Notes: generated by a model not told the origin, from the letters alone. Numbered from the stretch's first letter, positions 34,953 to 43,864 are shown. The stretch: 64,000 bases of DNA from Kosakonia sacchari (GCA_900109485.1 FOAY01000005.1:1-64000), one strand, 5' to 3'. Made by a program: numbers and translations.

Positions 34953-35335
34953 GGATTATCCTCGCTGTTGGTCAACACGCGCTGAACATATTCAAGGAGG
35001 ATATCGATATCGATGGGTTTGCGCAAAAAAGCAACGGCACCGGGTTTGCCCGCGTACCGTTGCCAGGTTTCGTCGTCGTGGCCGGAGATAAAGATCACCG
35101 GCGGCGGTGCCGGGCTAAGCTGCAACCGCTCAAACAGCATTGCGCCGCTCATGCCTTTCAGTTTGAGATCCGCAATCACCAGCGCAATCGCAGGCTGCGC
35201 CGGGCCGTCGTTGAGAAACGCTTCCGCCGAGGGAAATGCTATCGTGGCGTAGCCCTCCGATTGCAGCAAATTACTCAGTCCGCTACGAACGGAAGGTTCA
35301 TCATCAACAATGGCAATACGCCGGGGTTGCGTCAT
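34949..35335 (-). CDS. Single-domain response regulator
   Basis: A 128-residue stand-alone receiver. DDE (11-13), phospho-acceptor Asp56 in VIADLKLKGMSG, Ser in FISGHDD and Lys in LRKPIDID are all present; there is no output domain. The start at 35335 has AGAGGAGA upstream; the 30-residue longer frame lacks one. Its stop overlaps the kinase ATG (ATGA), so the two are translationally coupled. It may compete with or relay phosphate to the FixJ-like regulator at 28780, or control the kinase by binding. Confidence 0.87.
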   Translation of the reverse strand: MTQPRRIAIVDDEPSVRSGLSNLLQSEGYATIAFPSAEAFLNDGPAQPAIALVIADLKLKGMSGAMLFERLQLSPAPPPVIFISGHDDETWQRYAGKPGAVAFLRKPIDIDILLEYVQRVLTNSEDNP

Positions 35336-35351
35336 GCGATCTCCTCTGGCC

Positions 35352-35618
35352 TCAGGTATCCTGGCGCGGCGGCGAGTCTGGAGGTTCAGGCTGCGGCGCA
35401 CCGCTAATTTTCGGTACACACTCATGGCGGAACCACGCCATAGTCAGCGGCTGTCGGGCCAGCAGACGGCGGGTTACCGGTACGAGTTGCTCCCCTACCA
35501 GCATGCCGAACAATCCGAGTAGAGCAACCACCGGCGGCGCGGGTGAGTGAACGCCCAGTAAAGCATAAATAACGCCAGCCAGAAGACCGACCAGGAGAGA
35601 AACGATCCAGGTTTTCAT
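35352..35618 (-). CDS. XapX (DUF1427) membrane protein with extended C-terminus
   Basis: An 88-residue protein with two transmembrane helices (about 3-22 and 29-47) around the family block LLGVHSPAPPVVALLGLFGM. The XapX domain takes about 50 residues; the remaining 40, rich in Arg and Pro, are an extension the neighbouring paralogue lacks. XapX proteins are of unknown function. It lies between the second XapX gene and the receiver gene in the kinase operon. Confidence 0.82.
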   Translation of the reverse strand: MKTWIVSLLVGLLAGVIYALLGVHSPAPPVVALLGLFGMLVGEQLVPVTRRLLARQPLTMAWFRHECVPKISGAPQPEPPDSPPRQDT

Positions 35619-35622
35619 AGTC

Positions 35623-35793
35623 TTATCCCGCCGTTGTGTGGGTCATTAGCGTGGCGATCACGCCTTCGCCCAGCAGCATGCCGAGCAGCCCGACCAGCGC
35701 AATTGCCGGCGGCGCGGGAGAACGTACCTTCAGCAGCGCATACATCACGCCAATCAGCACGCCTGCGGCAAAGGAAATCAGTCCGATACTCAT
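35623..35793 (-). CDS. XapX (DUF1427) membrane protein, short paralogue
   Basis: A 56-residue protein, below the usual ORF cutoff, that is clearly paralogous to its neighbour: the segment RSPAPPAIALVGLLGMLLGE matches SPAPPVVALLGLFGMLVGE there. It has two transmembrane helices joined by the Pro-rich loop and ends 4 bases before the next gene's start. AGGAG (from GGCAGGAGTTTGCC) precedes the ATG at 35793. Tandem XapX genes suggest a hetero-oligomer. Confidence 0.85.
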   Translation of the reverse strand: MSIGLISFAAGVLIGVMYALLKVRSPAPPAIALVGLLGMLLGEGVIATLMTHTTAG

Positions 35794-35850
35794 GGCAAAC
35801 TCCTGCCGAAAAGGAAACTGCTGACCGGCGTATACCGGCCAGCTTGCTGC

Positions 35851-36537
35851 TTAGCGTGCCGGAACCGGCGCCAGCGTGCGGTGGCCCGCTTTGGCGCGGG
35901 ACGGCGCTTTATGTACCATGGTGTAGGCGTAATCCACGCCCATGCCGTAGGCGCCGGAGTGCTCTTTGACAATCGCCATCACCGCGTCGTAGGTTTCACG
36001 GTGCGCCCAGTCGCGCTGCCACTCCAGCATCACCTGCTGCCAGGTTACCGGGATCACGCCCGCCTGGATCATGCGCTGCATTGCGTAATCATGCGCTTCT
36101 TTTGAGGTGCCGCCGGAGGCGTCCGCCACCATATAGATTTCATAATCGCCTTCCAGCATCGCGCACAGGGAGAAGGAGTTGTTGCACACTTCTGTCCACA
36201 GGCCGGAGACCACCACTTTGCGTTTGCCGTTGGCTGCCAGCGCATCACGCACTTTTTGATCGTCCCAGGAGTTCATGGAGGTACGTTCCAGAATGTCCTT
36301 CTCCGGGAAGACATCCAGCAGTTCCGGGTAGGTATTGCCGGAGAAACTCTCGGTTTCAACGGTGGTGATGATGGTCGGGATGTTGAACACTTTGGCGGCT
36401 TTTGCCAGCGCAACGGTGTTGTTTTTCAGCACCTGGCGGTCAATGGACTGTACGCCAAAGGCCATCTGAGGCTGATGATCGATAAAGATTAACTGACAGT
36501 TAGCCGGGGTCAGGACTTCAAGCTTTGAGGTTGTCAT
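35851..36537 (-). CDS. Isochorismatase-family cysteine hydrolase, YcaC-like
   Basis: A 228-residue cysteine hydrolase. The catalytic triad is visible as Asp in IFIDHQPQMAF, Lys in NGKRKVVVSGLW and Cys in WTEVCNNSFSLCA, the YcaC-like arrangement. The family hydrolyses amides or esters of small molecules; the true substrate is unknown. The start at 36537 is taken; an in-frame ATG four codons upstream is possible. It leads the minus-strand operon with the two XapX genes, the receiver and the giant kinase, and is divergent from the amidohydrolase operon. Confidence 0.85.
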   Translation of the reverse strand: MTTSKLEVLTPANCQLIFIDHQPQMAFGVQSIDRQVLKNNTVALAKAAKVFNIPTIITTVETESFSGNTYPELLDVFPEKDILERTSMNSWDDQKVRDALAANGKRKVVVSGLWTEVCNNSFSLCAMLEGDYEIYMVADASGGTSKEAHDYAMQRMIQAGVIPVTWQQVMLEWQRDWAHRETYDAVMAIVKEHSGAYGMGVDYAYTMVHKAPSRAKAGHRTLAPVPAR

Positions 36538-36652
36538 ATTTACACCCATTAGGTTAAAGGAGCTGGAGCTACGTTCAGACAGCAAACGACAGGGCTTCGC
36601 TATCGGTGGCTGCATGGTAGGCTGCGCTCCCCCGGCCCGACTATTATCTGAT

Positions 36653-36676
36653 GGTATAACTATCCTTTCGTATACC
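36653..36676. promoter_or_regulatory. GGTATA/TATACC dyad in divergent promoter
   Basis: GGTATA-N12-TATACC lies midway between the isochorismatase and amidohydrolase starts, with further related half-sites (CCTATAC, GGTACAAC) just downstream. It is a candidate site for the FixJ-like regulator or for paired promoters. Confidence 0.4.
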
Positions 36677-36771
36677 TATACTTTGGTACAACTGGTCTTT
36701 TCTCTGCCGCGCTTTACATAATTCATTCCAGATGCTTATCGGCTCATCCGGGCCGCCAGACTGGAGGAAGT

Positions 36772-38646
36772 ATGGATTTGCTCGCACATGCAGAACTGAT
36801 ATTGCGCAATGGCCAGTTTCACACCGTTGATCGCGAAAACCCGCTCGCCGATGCGGTTGCCATCCGTGACGGAAAATTCGTTAAAGTGGGCAGTGAAGCC
36901 GAGGTGATGGCGTACCGCGGCGAACGCACACAGGTTGTCGATTTACACGGCCATACGGCGATCCCGGGCTTGAACGACTCGCACCTGCACCTGATTCGCG
37001 GCGGGCTTAACTACAACCTCGAACTGCGCTGGGAAGGCGTTCCGTCGCTGGCCGATGCGTTGCGCATGCTGAAAGAACAGGCATTGCGCACGCCGTCGCC
37101 GCAGTGGGTGCGCGTGGTCGGCGGCTGGACGGAGTTCCAGTTTGCAGAGCGCCGGATGCCGACGCTGGATGAAATCAACGACGCCGCGCCAGATACCCCG
37201 GTGTTTATTCTGCATCTCTACGATCGTGCCCTGCTCAACCGCGCCGCGCTGAAGGTGGTGGGTTATACCCGCGACACGCCGAACCCGCCGGGCGGCGAGA
37301 TCCAGCGCGACAGCAACGGTAATCCGACCGGCATGCTGATTGCCCGCCCGAATGCGATGATCCTCTACGCCACGCTGGCGAAAGGGCCGAAACTGCCGCT
37401 GGAGCAGCAGGTTAACTCCACCCGCCAGTTTATGCGCGAGCTGAACCGTCTGGGGCTGACCAGCGCCATCGATGCGGGCGGCGGTTTCCAGAACTACCCG
37501 GAAGATTACGCGGTGATCGCCGAACTGCATGAGAAAAAGCAGATGACGATCCGCATCGCCTACAACCTGTTTACGCAACGTCCCGGCCATGAACTGGAAG
37601 ATTTTGAGAAATGGACCGACATGCTGACGCCGGGCCAGGGCAGCGATTTCTACCGCCATAACGGCGCGGGCGAAATGCTGGTCTTCTCGGCGGCGGATTT
37701 TGAAGACTTCCTCGAACCGCGCCCGGATCTGGCACCGGGAATGGAAGAGGAGCTGGAGCGCGTAGTGCGCCACCTGGTTGAGCACCGCTGGCCGTTCCGT
37801 CTGCATGCGACTTATAACGAATCCATCAGCCGCATGCTCGACGTGTTCGAAAAAGTGAACCGCGAGATCCCGTTCAACGGCCTGCACTGGTTCTTTGATC
37901 ACGCAGAAACCATTACCGAAGCCAATATCGAACGCGTAAAAGCGCTCGGCGGCGGCATCGCCGTACAGCACCGCATGGCGTTCCAGGGCGAATATTTCGC
38001 GGAGCGCTACGGCCAGCAGGCCACCAGACAGACGCCGCCGGTGGCGAAAATGCTGGAAAACGGCGTACCGGTTGGTCTGGGCACCGACGCCACCCGCGTG
38101 GCGAGCTACAACCCGTGGACGGCGCTCTACTGGCTGGTTTCCGGCCGTACCGTCGGCGGCATGCAGATGTACGATCACAGTGCCCGCCTCGATCGCGACA
38201 CCGCCCTGCTGCTATGGACGCAGGGCAGCGCCTGGTTCTCCAGCGAACAGGGGAAAAAAGGCCAGATCAAAGCCGGTCAACTGGCGGATCTCGCCATTCT
38301 GAGCAAGGACTACTTCCGCGTGCCGGAAGAGGAGATCAAAGGGATTGAGTCGGTACTGACGGTGGTGGGCGGCGATATCGTCTACGCCGCCGGTCAGTTT
38401 GGCCCGCTGGCGCCGCCAGCTATTCCGGTGATGCCGGAGTGGTCGCCGGTGGTCAAAGTACCGGGTCATTATCGTAGCGCACCGCCGCAGGTGGCCCGTG
38501 TGGGCCAGGCGGCGGGTGTTCATCACTGTTCCGGCCCGTGCGGAGTTCACGTTCATCAGCACGATATCGCCCGTGGCAACGCCATGCCGGTATCGGATGA
38601 GAACGCGTTCTGGGGCGCGCTCGGCTGTAGCTGCTTTGCGTTCTGA
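36772..38646 (+). CDS. Amidohydrolase (YtcJ-like, Amidohydro_3)
   Basis: A 624-residue metal-dependent amidohydrolase of the YtcJ type. The metal ligands GLNDSHLHLIRGG (His-x-His, about 66-78), WFFDHAETI and LGTDATRVASYNP (Asp) are present. Beyond the usual ~560 residues there is a C-terminal tail with many Cys and His (HHCSGPCGVHVHQHD and LGCSCFAF) that may bind a metal. It is the first gene of a four-gene plus-strand operon. The substrate is unknown, presumably an amide, carbamate or formamide handled together with the divergent isochorismatase. Confidence 0.87.
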   Translation: MDLLAHAELILRNGQFHTVDRENPLADAVAIRDGKFVKVGSEAEVMAYRGERTQVVDLHGHTAIPGLNDSHLHLIRGGLNYNLELRWEGVPSLADALRMLKEQALRTPSPQWVRVVGGWTEFQFAERRMPTLDEINDAAPDTPVFILHLYDRALLNRAALKVVGYTRDTPNPPGGEIQRDSNGNPTGMLIARPNAMILYATLAKGPKLPLEQQVNSTRQFMRELNRLGLTSAIDAGGGFQNYPEDYAVIAELHEKKQMTIRIAYNLFTQRPGHELEDFEKWTDMLTPGQGSDFYRHNGAGEMLVFSAADFEDFLEPRPDLAPGMEEELERVVRHLVEHRWPFRLHATYNESISRMLDVFEKVNREIPFNGLHWFFDHAETITEANIERVKALGGGIAVQHRMAFQGEYFAERYGQQATRQTPPVAKMLENGVPVGLGTDATRVASYNPWTALYWLVSGRTVGGMQMYDHSARLDRDTALLLWTQGSAWFSSEQGKKGQIKAGQLADLAILSKDYFRVPEEEIKGIESVLTVVGGDIVYAAGQFGPLAPPAIPVMPEWSPVVKVPGHYRSAPPQVARVGQAAGVHHCSGPCGVHVHQHDIARGNAMPVSDENAFWGALGCSCFAF

Positions 38647-38650
38647 CATC

Positions 38651-39061
38651 ATGAAAACGTCAACTGACTTTGCGCCCCGTATTGATGCGGGGCTGTTCTT
38701 CCTGCGCCTGACGGGCAGCCTGTTACTGCTGTATGTGCACGGGCTGCCGAAGGTGTTCCATTTCAGTGAAGAGCTGACACATATCGAAGATCCGTTTGGT
38801 CTCGGGCCTTATATGAGCCTGCTGCCAGCGATTTTCGCCGAGGTGATTTGCCCGCTGTTTATTATTGCTGGCGTGGCGACGCGACTGGCCTGCGTGCCCA
38901 TCATCGTGGTGCTGCTGGTGGCGATGCTGGCGGTGCATCCTGACTGGTCCATTGCCGAAGGGCAATTCGGCTGGCTGCTGCTGATCATCTTTACTACGCT
39001 TTTGCTGACCGGCCCCGGAAGCTGGCGAATCCGACGGACTGCAAAAGGAGCAATTGCATGA
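38651..39061 (+). CDS. DoxX-family membrane protein
   Basis: A 136-residue DoxX protein with four transmembrane helices. The N-terminal FFLRLTGSLLLLYVHGLPKV, with its basic and aromatic residues, and the central PLFIIAGVATRLACVP are typical. DoxX-type proteins are linked to quinone-dependent oxidation and redox stress in the membrane. The start is 5 bases after the amidohydrolase stop; the longer frame overlaps that gene. It overlaps the MFS gene by 4 bases (ATGA). Confidence 0.84.
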   Translation: MKTSTDFAPRIDAGLFFLRLTGSLLLLYVHGLPKVFHFSEELTHIEDPFGLGPYMSLLPAIFAEVICPLFIIAGVATRLACVPIIVVLLVAMLAVHPDWSIAEGQFGWLLLIIFTTLLLTGPGSWRIRRTAKGAIA

Positions 39062-40683
39062 CCCAACAAAACGAACTGAAAGCAGCGGTGACAGTGTCAC
39101 CAGTTCAACCTTCCGCCTCTGCGTGGCAACCGTTGCATCAGCGCGTTTTCCGCATGCTATGGATTGCGACCGTGGTCTCCAACATCGGCTCATGGATGAG
39201 CGATATCGGTGTGAACTGGACGATGCTCTCGCTGAGCGCCGATCCGCTGGCGGTGGCGCTGGTGCAGGCCGCCAGCAGCCTGCCGATGTTCCTGTTTGTC
39301 CTGCCCGCAGGCGTGCTGGCCGATATCATCGAGCGACGCAAAATTCTGCTCTTCTCGCAGGTGTGGTCGTTCTGTGCCGCTGCCGGGCTTGCCCTGCTCT
39401 CTTTTACCGGCAACGTCACGCCGGAAGTGCTGCTGGCGGCGACCTTTTTACTCAGTACCGGCGCGGCGCTCAGCTCGCCCGCTTTTCAGGCGATTGTGCC
39501 GGATCTGGTCGACAAGCAGGAGCTGAGCCCGGCAATTGCCCTCAACTCGCTGGGCATCAATATCAGCCGCGCAATCGGCCCGGCGCTCGGCGGGTTGATC
39601 CTGTCGTTTGCTGGCCCGTGGATGGTGTTCCTGCTTAATGCCCTGTCGGTGGTTGGCGTGGCGCTGGTGTTGCAGCGCTGGAAACCGCAAGCCACGGTGC
39701 AGCGCCTGCCGCCGGAGCACTTTTTCACGGCTATTCGTGGTGGCCTGCGCTACGTTCACGCCGCGCCGGTGCTGCAAAATGTGCTGGCGCGCACCGTGGC
39801 GTTCTTTCTGTTTGGCAGCGCCGGTTGGGCGATGCTGCCGCTGGTGGCGCGTCGCGAACTGGGCCTCGGCCCGGGCGGTTACGGCATTATGCTGGCCTGT
39901 ATTGGCGTCGGGGCAATTTGCGGCGCGGTAGTACTGCCGAAATTGCGCAAACGGCTGAATGCCGATCGGATGATGGTGGCGGCGAGCCTGCTGTTTGCCG
40001 TCACCATGCTGGCGCTGGCGTTTATTCGTCATGTCTGGCTGCTTAATGCTTTTGAGTTTTTCACCGGCTTTTCCTGGATTGCCGTGCTCTCGACGCTGAA
40101 TGTCGGCGCGCAACGCAGCGCCGCCCGCTGGGTGAAAGCGCGTGCGCTGGCGGTTTATCTGACGGTGTTCTTTGGTTCGATGACCGTCGGCAGCGCCATC
40201 TGGGGGAAACTGGCGTCGGAATTCGGCGTGGCGTGGTCGCTGTGTGCGGCAACCGTTGGCATGGTGCTGGGCGCGACGACGGTCTTACGCTGGCGGCTGG
40301 AAAAAGACGCCGCGCTGGATCTCGATATTCTCGATCCGGCAGGCGGCACGGCGAATATCACCATCCCCCACGAGCGCGGGCCGGTGATGGTGAGTTGTGA
40401 ATACCGCATTGATCCGCAGGACGCCCATGAATTCACCCTTGCGATGCAGGATATGCGCCGCGTCAGACGCCGTACCGGCGCGATGGGCTGGGCGGTGTAT
40501 GAAGATGCGGTACAGCCAGGTGTGTTTGTCGAAACCTGGGTGATGGGATCGTGGATAGAGCATTTACGTCAGCACGAGCGGCACACGGTAAACGATCAAC
40601 GTATCCGCGAGCGCGTGCTGGCTTTTCATCAGGGCGACGAGCCGCCGGTTGTCCGGCATCTGGTTGCCCCCGCCGGGCGATAA
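39058..40683 (+). CDS. MFS transporter (MFS_3/EntS-like) with C-terminal extension
   Basis: A 541-residue protein. Residues about 20-415 are an MFS_3-type exporter (NIGSWMSDIGVNWTMLSLS in helix 1, LADIIERRKILL loop motif, NSLGINISRAIGPALGG). A cytoplasmic domain of about 120 residues follows (VMVSCEYRIDPQDAHEFTLA onwards), which looks like the dimeric alpha/beta-barrel (ABM-like) domain often fused to this subfamily. It is co-translated with DoxX and probably exports the toxic substrate or product handled by the neighbouring hydrolases. Confidence 0.85.
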   Translation: MTQQNELKAAVTVSPVQPSASAWQPLHQRVFRMLWIATVVSNIGSWMSDIGVNWTMLSLSADPLAVALVQAASSLPMFLFVLPAGVLADIIERRKILLFSQVWSFCAAAGLALLSFTGNVTPEVLLAATFLLSTGAALSSPAFQAIVPDLVDKQELSPAIALNSLGINISRAIGPALGGLILSFAGPWMVFLLNALSVVGVALVLQRWKPQATVQRLPPEHFFTAIRGGLRYVHAAPVLQNVLARTVAFFLFGSAGWAMLPLVARRELGLGPGGYGIMLACIGVGAICGAVVLPKLRKRLNADRMMVAASLLFAVTMLALAFIRHVWLLNAFEFFTGFSWIAVLSTLNVGAQRSAARWVKARALAVYLTVFFGSMTVGSAIWGKLASEFGVAWSLCAATVGMVLGATTVLRWRLEKDAALDLDILDPAGGTANITIPHERGPVMVSCEYRIDPQDAHEFTLAMQDMRRVRRRTGAMGWAVYEDAVQPGVFVETWVMGSWIEHLRQHERHTVNDQRIRERVLAFHQGDEPPVVRHLVAPAGR

Positions 40684-40720
40684 ACGGTGTTAACCCACTA
40701 CTTAACAATGAGGTAAACAG

Positions 40721-41542
40721 ATGAGCACAATCAAAACGCAGGATGGTACTCAGATTTATTACAAAGACTGGGGTGCGGGTAAGCCGGTTCTCTTCAGCCA
40801 CGGCTGGCCGCTGGATGGTGATATGTGGGATAGCCAGCTTAATTTCCTCGCTGAGCGTGGTTATCGCGTTATCGCCTTTGACCGTCGCGGTTTTGGTCGT
40901 TCCGATCAACCGTGGAACGGTTACGACTACGACACCTTTGCCTCCGACATTAACGATCTGATTACCGCGCTGGATTTGCAGGGCGTGACGCTGGTGGGCT
41001 TCTCGATGGGCGGTGGCGATGTGACGCGTTACATCGGCCGCTACGGCACCTCTCGCGTAGCCGGGCTGGTACTGCTGGGCGCGGTCACGCCGATTTTCGG
41101 TAAAACCGCCGATCACCCGGAAGGCGTCGATAAGAGCGTATTCGATGGCATTAAAGAAGGCCTGCTCAAAGATCGCGCGCAGTTTATCAGTGATTTTGCT
41201 ACCCCGTTCTACGGTCTGAATGCCGGGCAGAAAGTTTCTGACGGCGTACTGACGCAAACGCTGAATATCGCTCTGCTGGCGTCGCTGAAAGGTACGCTGG
41301 ATTGCGTTACCGCCTTCTCCGAAACCGACTTCCGCCCGGATGTGGCGAAAGTGGATGTCCCGACGCTGGTGATCCACGGCAGCAACGATCAGATCGTACC
41401 GTTCGAAGCCACCGGTAAACTGTCAGCGCAACTGATCAAAGGTGCGGAACTGAAAGTGTACGAAAACGGCCCGCACGGCTTTGCCGTTACCCATCAGGAT
41501 CAACTGAATGAAGACCTGCTGGCGTTTCTGAGCAAACTGTAA
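40721..41542 (+). CDS. Alpha/beta hydrolase, non-heme chloroperoxidase/esterase type
   Basis: A 273-residue hydrolase. Oxyanion segment FSHGWPLDGDMW; nucleophile Ser in VGFSMGGGDVTRY; acid Asp in IHGSNDQIVPF; His in GPHGFAVTH. This is the cofactor-free haloperoxidase subgroup, whose members act as esterases or lactonases and can show perhydrolase activity. It is the last gene of the amidohydrolase operon, with a strong AATGAGGTAA ribosome-binding site and a terminator 20 bases after the stop. Confidence 0.88.
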   Translation: MSTIKTQDGTQIYYKDWGAGKPVLFSHGWPLDGDMWDSQLNFLAERGYRVIAFDRRGFGRSDQPWNGYDYDTFASDINDLITALDLQGVTLVGFSMGGGDVTRYIGRYGTSRVAGLVLLGAVTPIFGKTADHPEGVDKSVFDGIKEGLLKDRAQFISDFATPFYGLNAGQKVSDGVLTQTLNIALLASLKGTLDCVTAFSETDFRPDVAKVDVPTLVIHGSNDQIVPFEATGKLSAQLIKGAELKVYENGPHGFAVTHQDQLNEDLLAFLSKL

Positions 41543-41561
41543 CGCGTAAGGGAAAGACGAA

Positions 41562-41588
41562 ACCGGGCCTCAGCGCCCGGTTTTTTTT
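41562..41588 (+). terminator. Intrinsic terminator of amidohydrolase operon
   Basis: ACCGGGC/GCCCGGT stem (41562-41568 with 41575-41581), six-base loop, then seven or more T. Textbook rho-independent terminator. Confidence 0.9.
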
Positions 41589-41799
41589 ACGATTTTTTGT
41601 GGAACAACTGGCTGGCGGTATCGCTCAGCACTTGCACCGCGCCACGATCGCCCTTCATCATCGACGCAATAAAAGGCTTGTTTTCATGGTCACTGAAATG
41701 TTCTCCTTGTGCGTGGATAACCGTCTTTAAAGGTAGACGATGCCAGGCGCGGCTCTGGTGGTTATCCGCTGAGCAAACGCGGGAATAAGGAAGAAACGG

Positions 41800-42222
41800 A
41801 TGAATCTTATCGTTAAGCATGAAGTGACTGAGCAGGACCAGAGCGAGCTGTTTGCCGGTTTACGGCGTTACAACCAGCAGTTTGTGAAACTCAGCGAGTG
41901 GTCGCATCTGGCGGTCTATTTCCGCGACGACAGCGGGATAATGCAGGGAGGCGTGATCGCCCGCCAGGAGGGGGAATGGCTGAATATCCACTATCTTTGG
42001 GTGCATGAGTCGCAACGCGGTAACGGGCTGGGGCGCGAGCTAATGCTGCGGGCCATGCAGGAAGCGGTGGCGATCGGCTGTCGCCATGCGCTGGTCGATA
42101 CCTTCAGCTTTCAGGCGTTGCCCTTCTACCAAAAACTGGGGTTTGCAGAGCAGATGACGCTGGCAGATTTCCCGCACAAGGGAATGCAGCGTCACTATCT
42201 GATCAAAGATCTGCAGGCCTGA
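41800..42222 (+). CDS. GNAT-family N-acetyltransferase
   Basis: A 140-residue acetyl-CoA-dependent N-acetyltransferase. The CoA pyrophosphate-binding motif A reads [14 protein letters not shown] (about 68-81) after the strand LNIHYLWV, and motif B is [15 protein letters not shown]. The acceptor substrate is unknown. AAGGAAGAAACGG precedes the ATG. It is monocistronic, separated from the upstream operon by its terminator. Confidence 0.86.
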   Translation: MNLIVKHEVTEQDQSELFAGLRRYNQQFVKLSEWSHLAVYFRDDSGIMQGGVIARQEGEWLNIHYLWVHESQRGNGLGRELMLRAMQEAVAIGCRHALVDTFSFQALPFYQKLGFAEQMTLADFPHKGMQRHYLIKDLQA

Positions 42223-42292
42223 ACTTAATCGGCCCGGTCCTGCAAATTGTCAGGCATTGTTCCGCAGGCGTGCGCTGGAAGCCGGTAAATTT

Positions 42293-43864
42293 TCAGGGCT
42301 GCTGCAACAGCGCTTCGTTGGCCGCTATCGCGCGGTTACGTCCCTGCACTTTCGCCTGATAGAGCGCCTTATCCGCGCCCTCTTTCAACCGCTGCGCTTC
42401 GTCGGCGTTGAGTTCGGCGATAATGCTGTAACACCCGGCGCTGATGGTCAGCGTGCCCTGCGCGCCACCGGTTTGCTCATGCGGTATTTGGGCACCGCGT
42501 ACGATGTTAACCGCCTGGCGCGCGACGAAAAGCGCCGCTTCCGGGCCGGTATCCGGCAGAATAATGGCGAATTCTTCTCCGCCGTAGCGGGCAATCAAAT
42601 CGTGCGTGTTGAGCCGCAGTTTTTGCAGAATTTCACCTACCGTCCGCAGACAGTCATCGCCTGCGACATGGCCGTAATAGTCGTTATAGCGCTTGAAATA
42701 ATCGATATCGATCATGATAAGCGAGACCGGTTTTTGCTTCAGCGCGGAGGCTTTCAGGCTTTTTGCTAAAAAGAGATCAAACTGCCGACGGTTAGCCAGG
42801 CCGGTCAGCCCGTCTGCCAGCGCCATCAGTTGCAGGGTGTGGTTGATACTGGTCAGCTCATCACGCAGTTCGGCAAGTTCGTTCTGGTTGCGAACGTTCA
42901 TGCGCACCTGGCGGAAAATAATCGCCCCCATCAGCAGCGTGCCCAGCAGCAGCATGGCATTCAGCACCAGATCCGGCAGGCTCTCTTTCAGCCAGGTCGC
43001 CCACAGCGCCGGTTTGTCATACCCTGCGGCCACCACCAGCGGATAGCGTTCCAGCCGCGCAAACCCGTAAATGCGCTCAACATGGTCCAGCGCGGAAACC
43101 CAGGTGCCGTTGCCGCGATCTTTTTTCTCCAGTTCCTGCGTAAACAGCGGGCTGGCAGAGAGGTTACGGTTAATCACATCATCTGCAAACGGGCGCACAT
43201 ACAGGGTGTTGCCGTCGGTATTTAACAGCGCCAGCAGATCGCGGTTTTGCAACTCAAAATAGCTGTAAAAATGGCGGAAATAGTCGAGTTTCACCGTTGC
43301 CAACAGCACGCCGGCAAAACCGCCCGCGCTGTCACTGATACGTAAAGAAACCGGGATCACCAGATCGCCGGTCGAACGGCTGCGGATCACATGCCCGATA
43401 TGAATACTGCCGTGGGCGTTACGCCGGTGATAGAGAAAGTATTCGCGGTCACTGTTGTTGGACAGTGGCGAAATTTTGCCAAACGACGTGGCGATCATAT
43501 TGCCCAGCGGATCGTAAACCATGAATCCATGCAGTTGCGGAAGGTGCTGCTGGAGTTCGGACAGATAGTTATTGAACTGATGGTTATTGATGTCGTTGAT
43601 GCCCGTGGCGGGCAGGTTGCGCCTGATGTCCCGCAGAGCCATTTCTGCCTGCAGAAACGTGTCTTCCGCCTGGCGCGCCTGCGAAACCGATAAGTTAATG
43701 GCGTCACGTTCGGCATCCGCCACTTCCTTTTGCCATGAACGGGTCAGTGTCCATGTGCTGGTTGCGATACCCGCCACCAGCAGCGCAACCATACAGAATG
43801 TAATACTACGACCGAGGGAAGAGTTGAGCGCCAGCCCACGTGCAACCCGTTTCCTGAAATTCAT
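42293..43864 (-). CDS. Membrane diguanylate cyclase (Cache-GGDEF)
   Basis: A 523-residue inner-membrane enzyme that makes cyclic di-GMP. One transmembrane helix is at about 20-40, a periplasmic dCache-like sensor at about 45-280, a second helix at about 290-310 and the GGDEF domain at about 350-515. The active site reads RYGGEEFAIILPD. The inhibitory I-site motif RxxD is not conserved (NTHD at that place), so feedback by c-di-GMP through it is unlikely. AAGGGGAGACG supports the start at 43864. It lies 71 bases downstream of the BLUF-EAL gene on the same strand, which encodes the opposing activity. Confidence 0.88.
   Translation of the reverse strand: MNFRKRVARGLALNSSLGRSITFCMVALLVAGIATSTWTLTRSWQKEVADAERDAINLSVSQARQAEDTFLQAEMALRDIRRNLPATGINDINNHQFNNYLSELQQHLPQLHGFMVYDPLGNMIATSFGKISPLSNNSDREYFLYHRRNAHGSIHIGHVIRSRSTGDLVIPVSLRISDSAGGFAGVLLATVKLDYFRHFYSYFELQNRDLLALLNTDGNTLYVRPFADDVINRNLSASPLFTQELEKKDRGNGTWVSALDHVERIYGFARLERYPLVVAAGYDKPALWATWLKESLPDLVLNAMLLLGTLLMGAIIFRQVRMNVRNQNELAELRDELTSINHTLQLMALADGLTGLANRRQFDLFLAKSLKASALKQKPVSLIMIDIDYFKRYNDYYGHVAGDDCLRTVGEILQKLRLNTHDLIARYGGEEFAIILPDTGPEAALFVARQAVNIVRGAQIPHEQTGGAQGTLTISAGCYSIIAELNADEAQRLKEGADKALYQAKVQGRNRAIAANEALLQQP

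Noticed and set aside
36943-38178. 411-codon minus-strand frame opposite the amidohydrolase
   Set aside because: Low-complexity His/Arg/Gln-rich antisense of an unmistakable amidohydrolase.
39448-41377. Two long minus-strand frames (221 and 304 codons) opposite the MFS and esterase genes
   Set aside because: The plus-strand genes have complete family signatures and operon spacing; the minus frames show the Arg/Gln-rich composition typical of antisense frames.
41587-41820. 77-codon minus-strand frame between the esterase terminator and the GNAT gene
   Set aside because: It starts inside the GNAT gene, ends in the terminator of the upstream operon and has no ribosome-binding site at its first ATG. 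A short internal start is possible, but nothing supports it.
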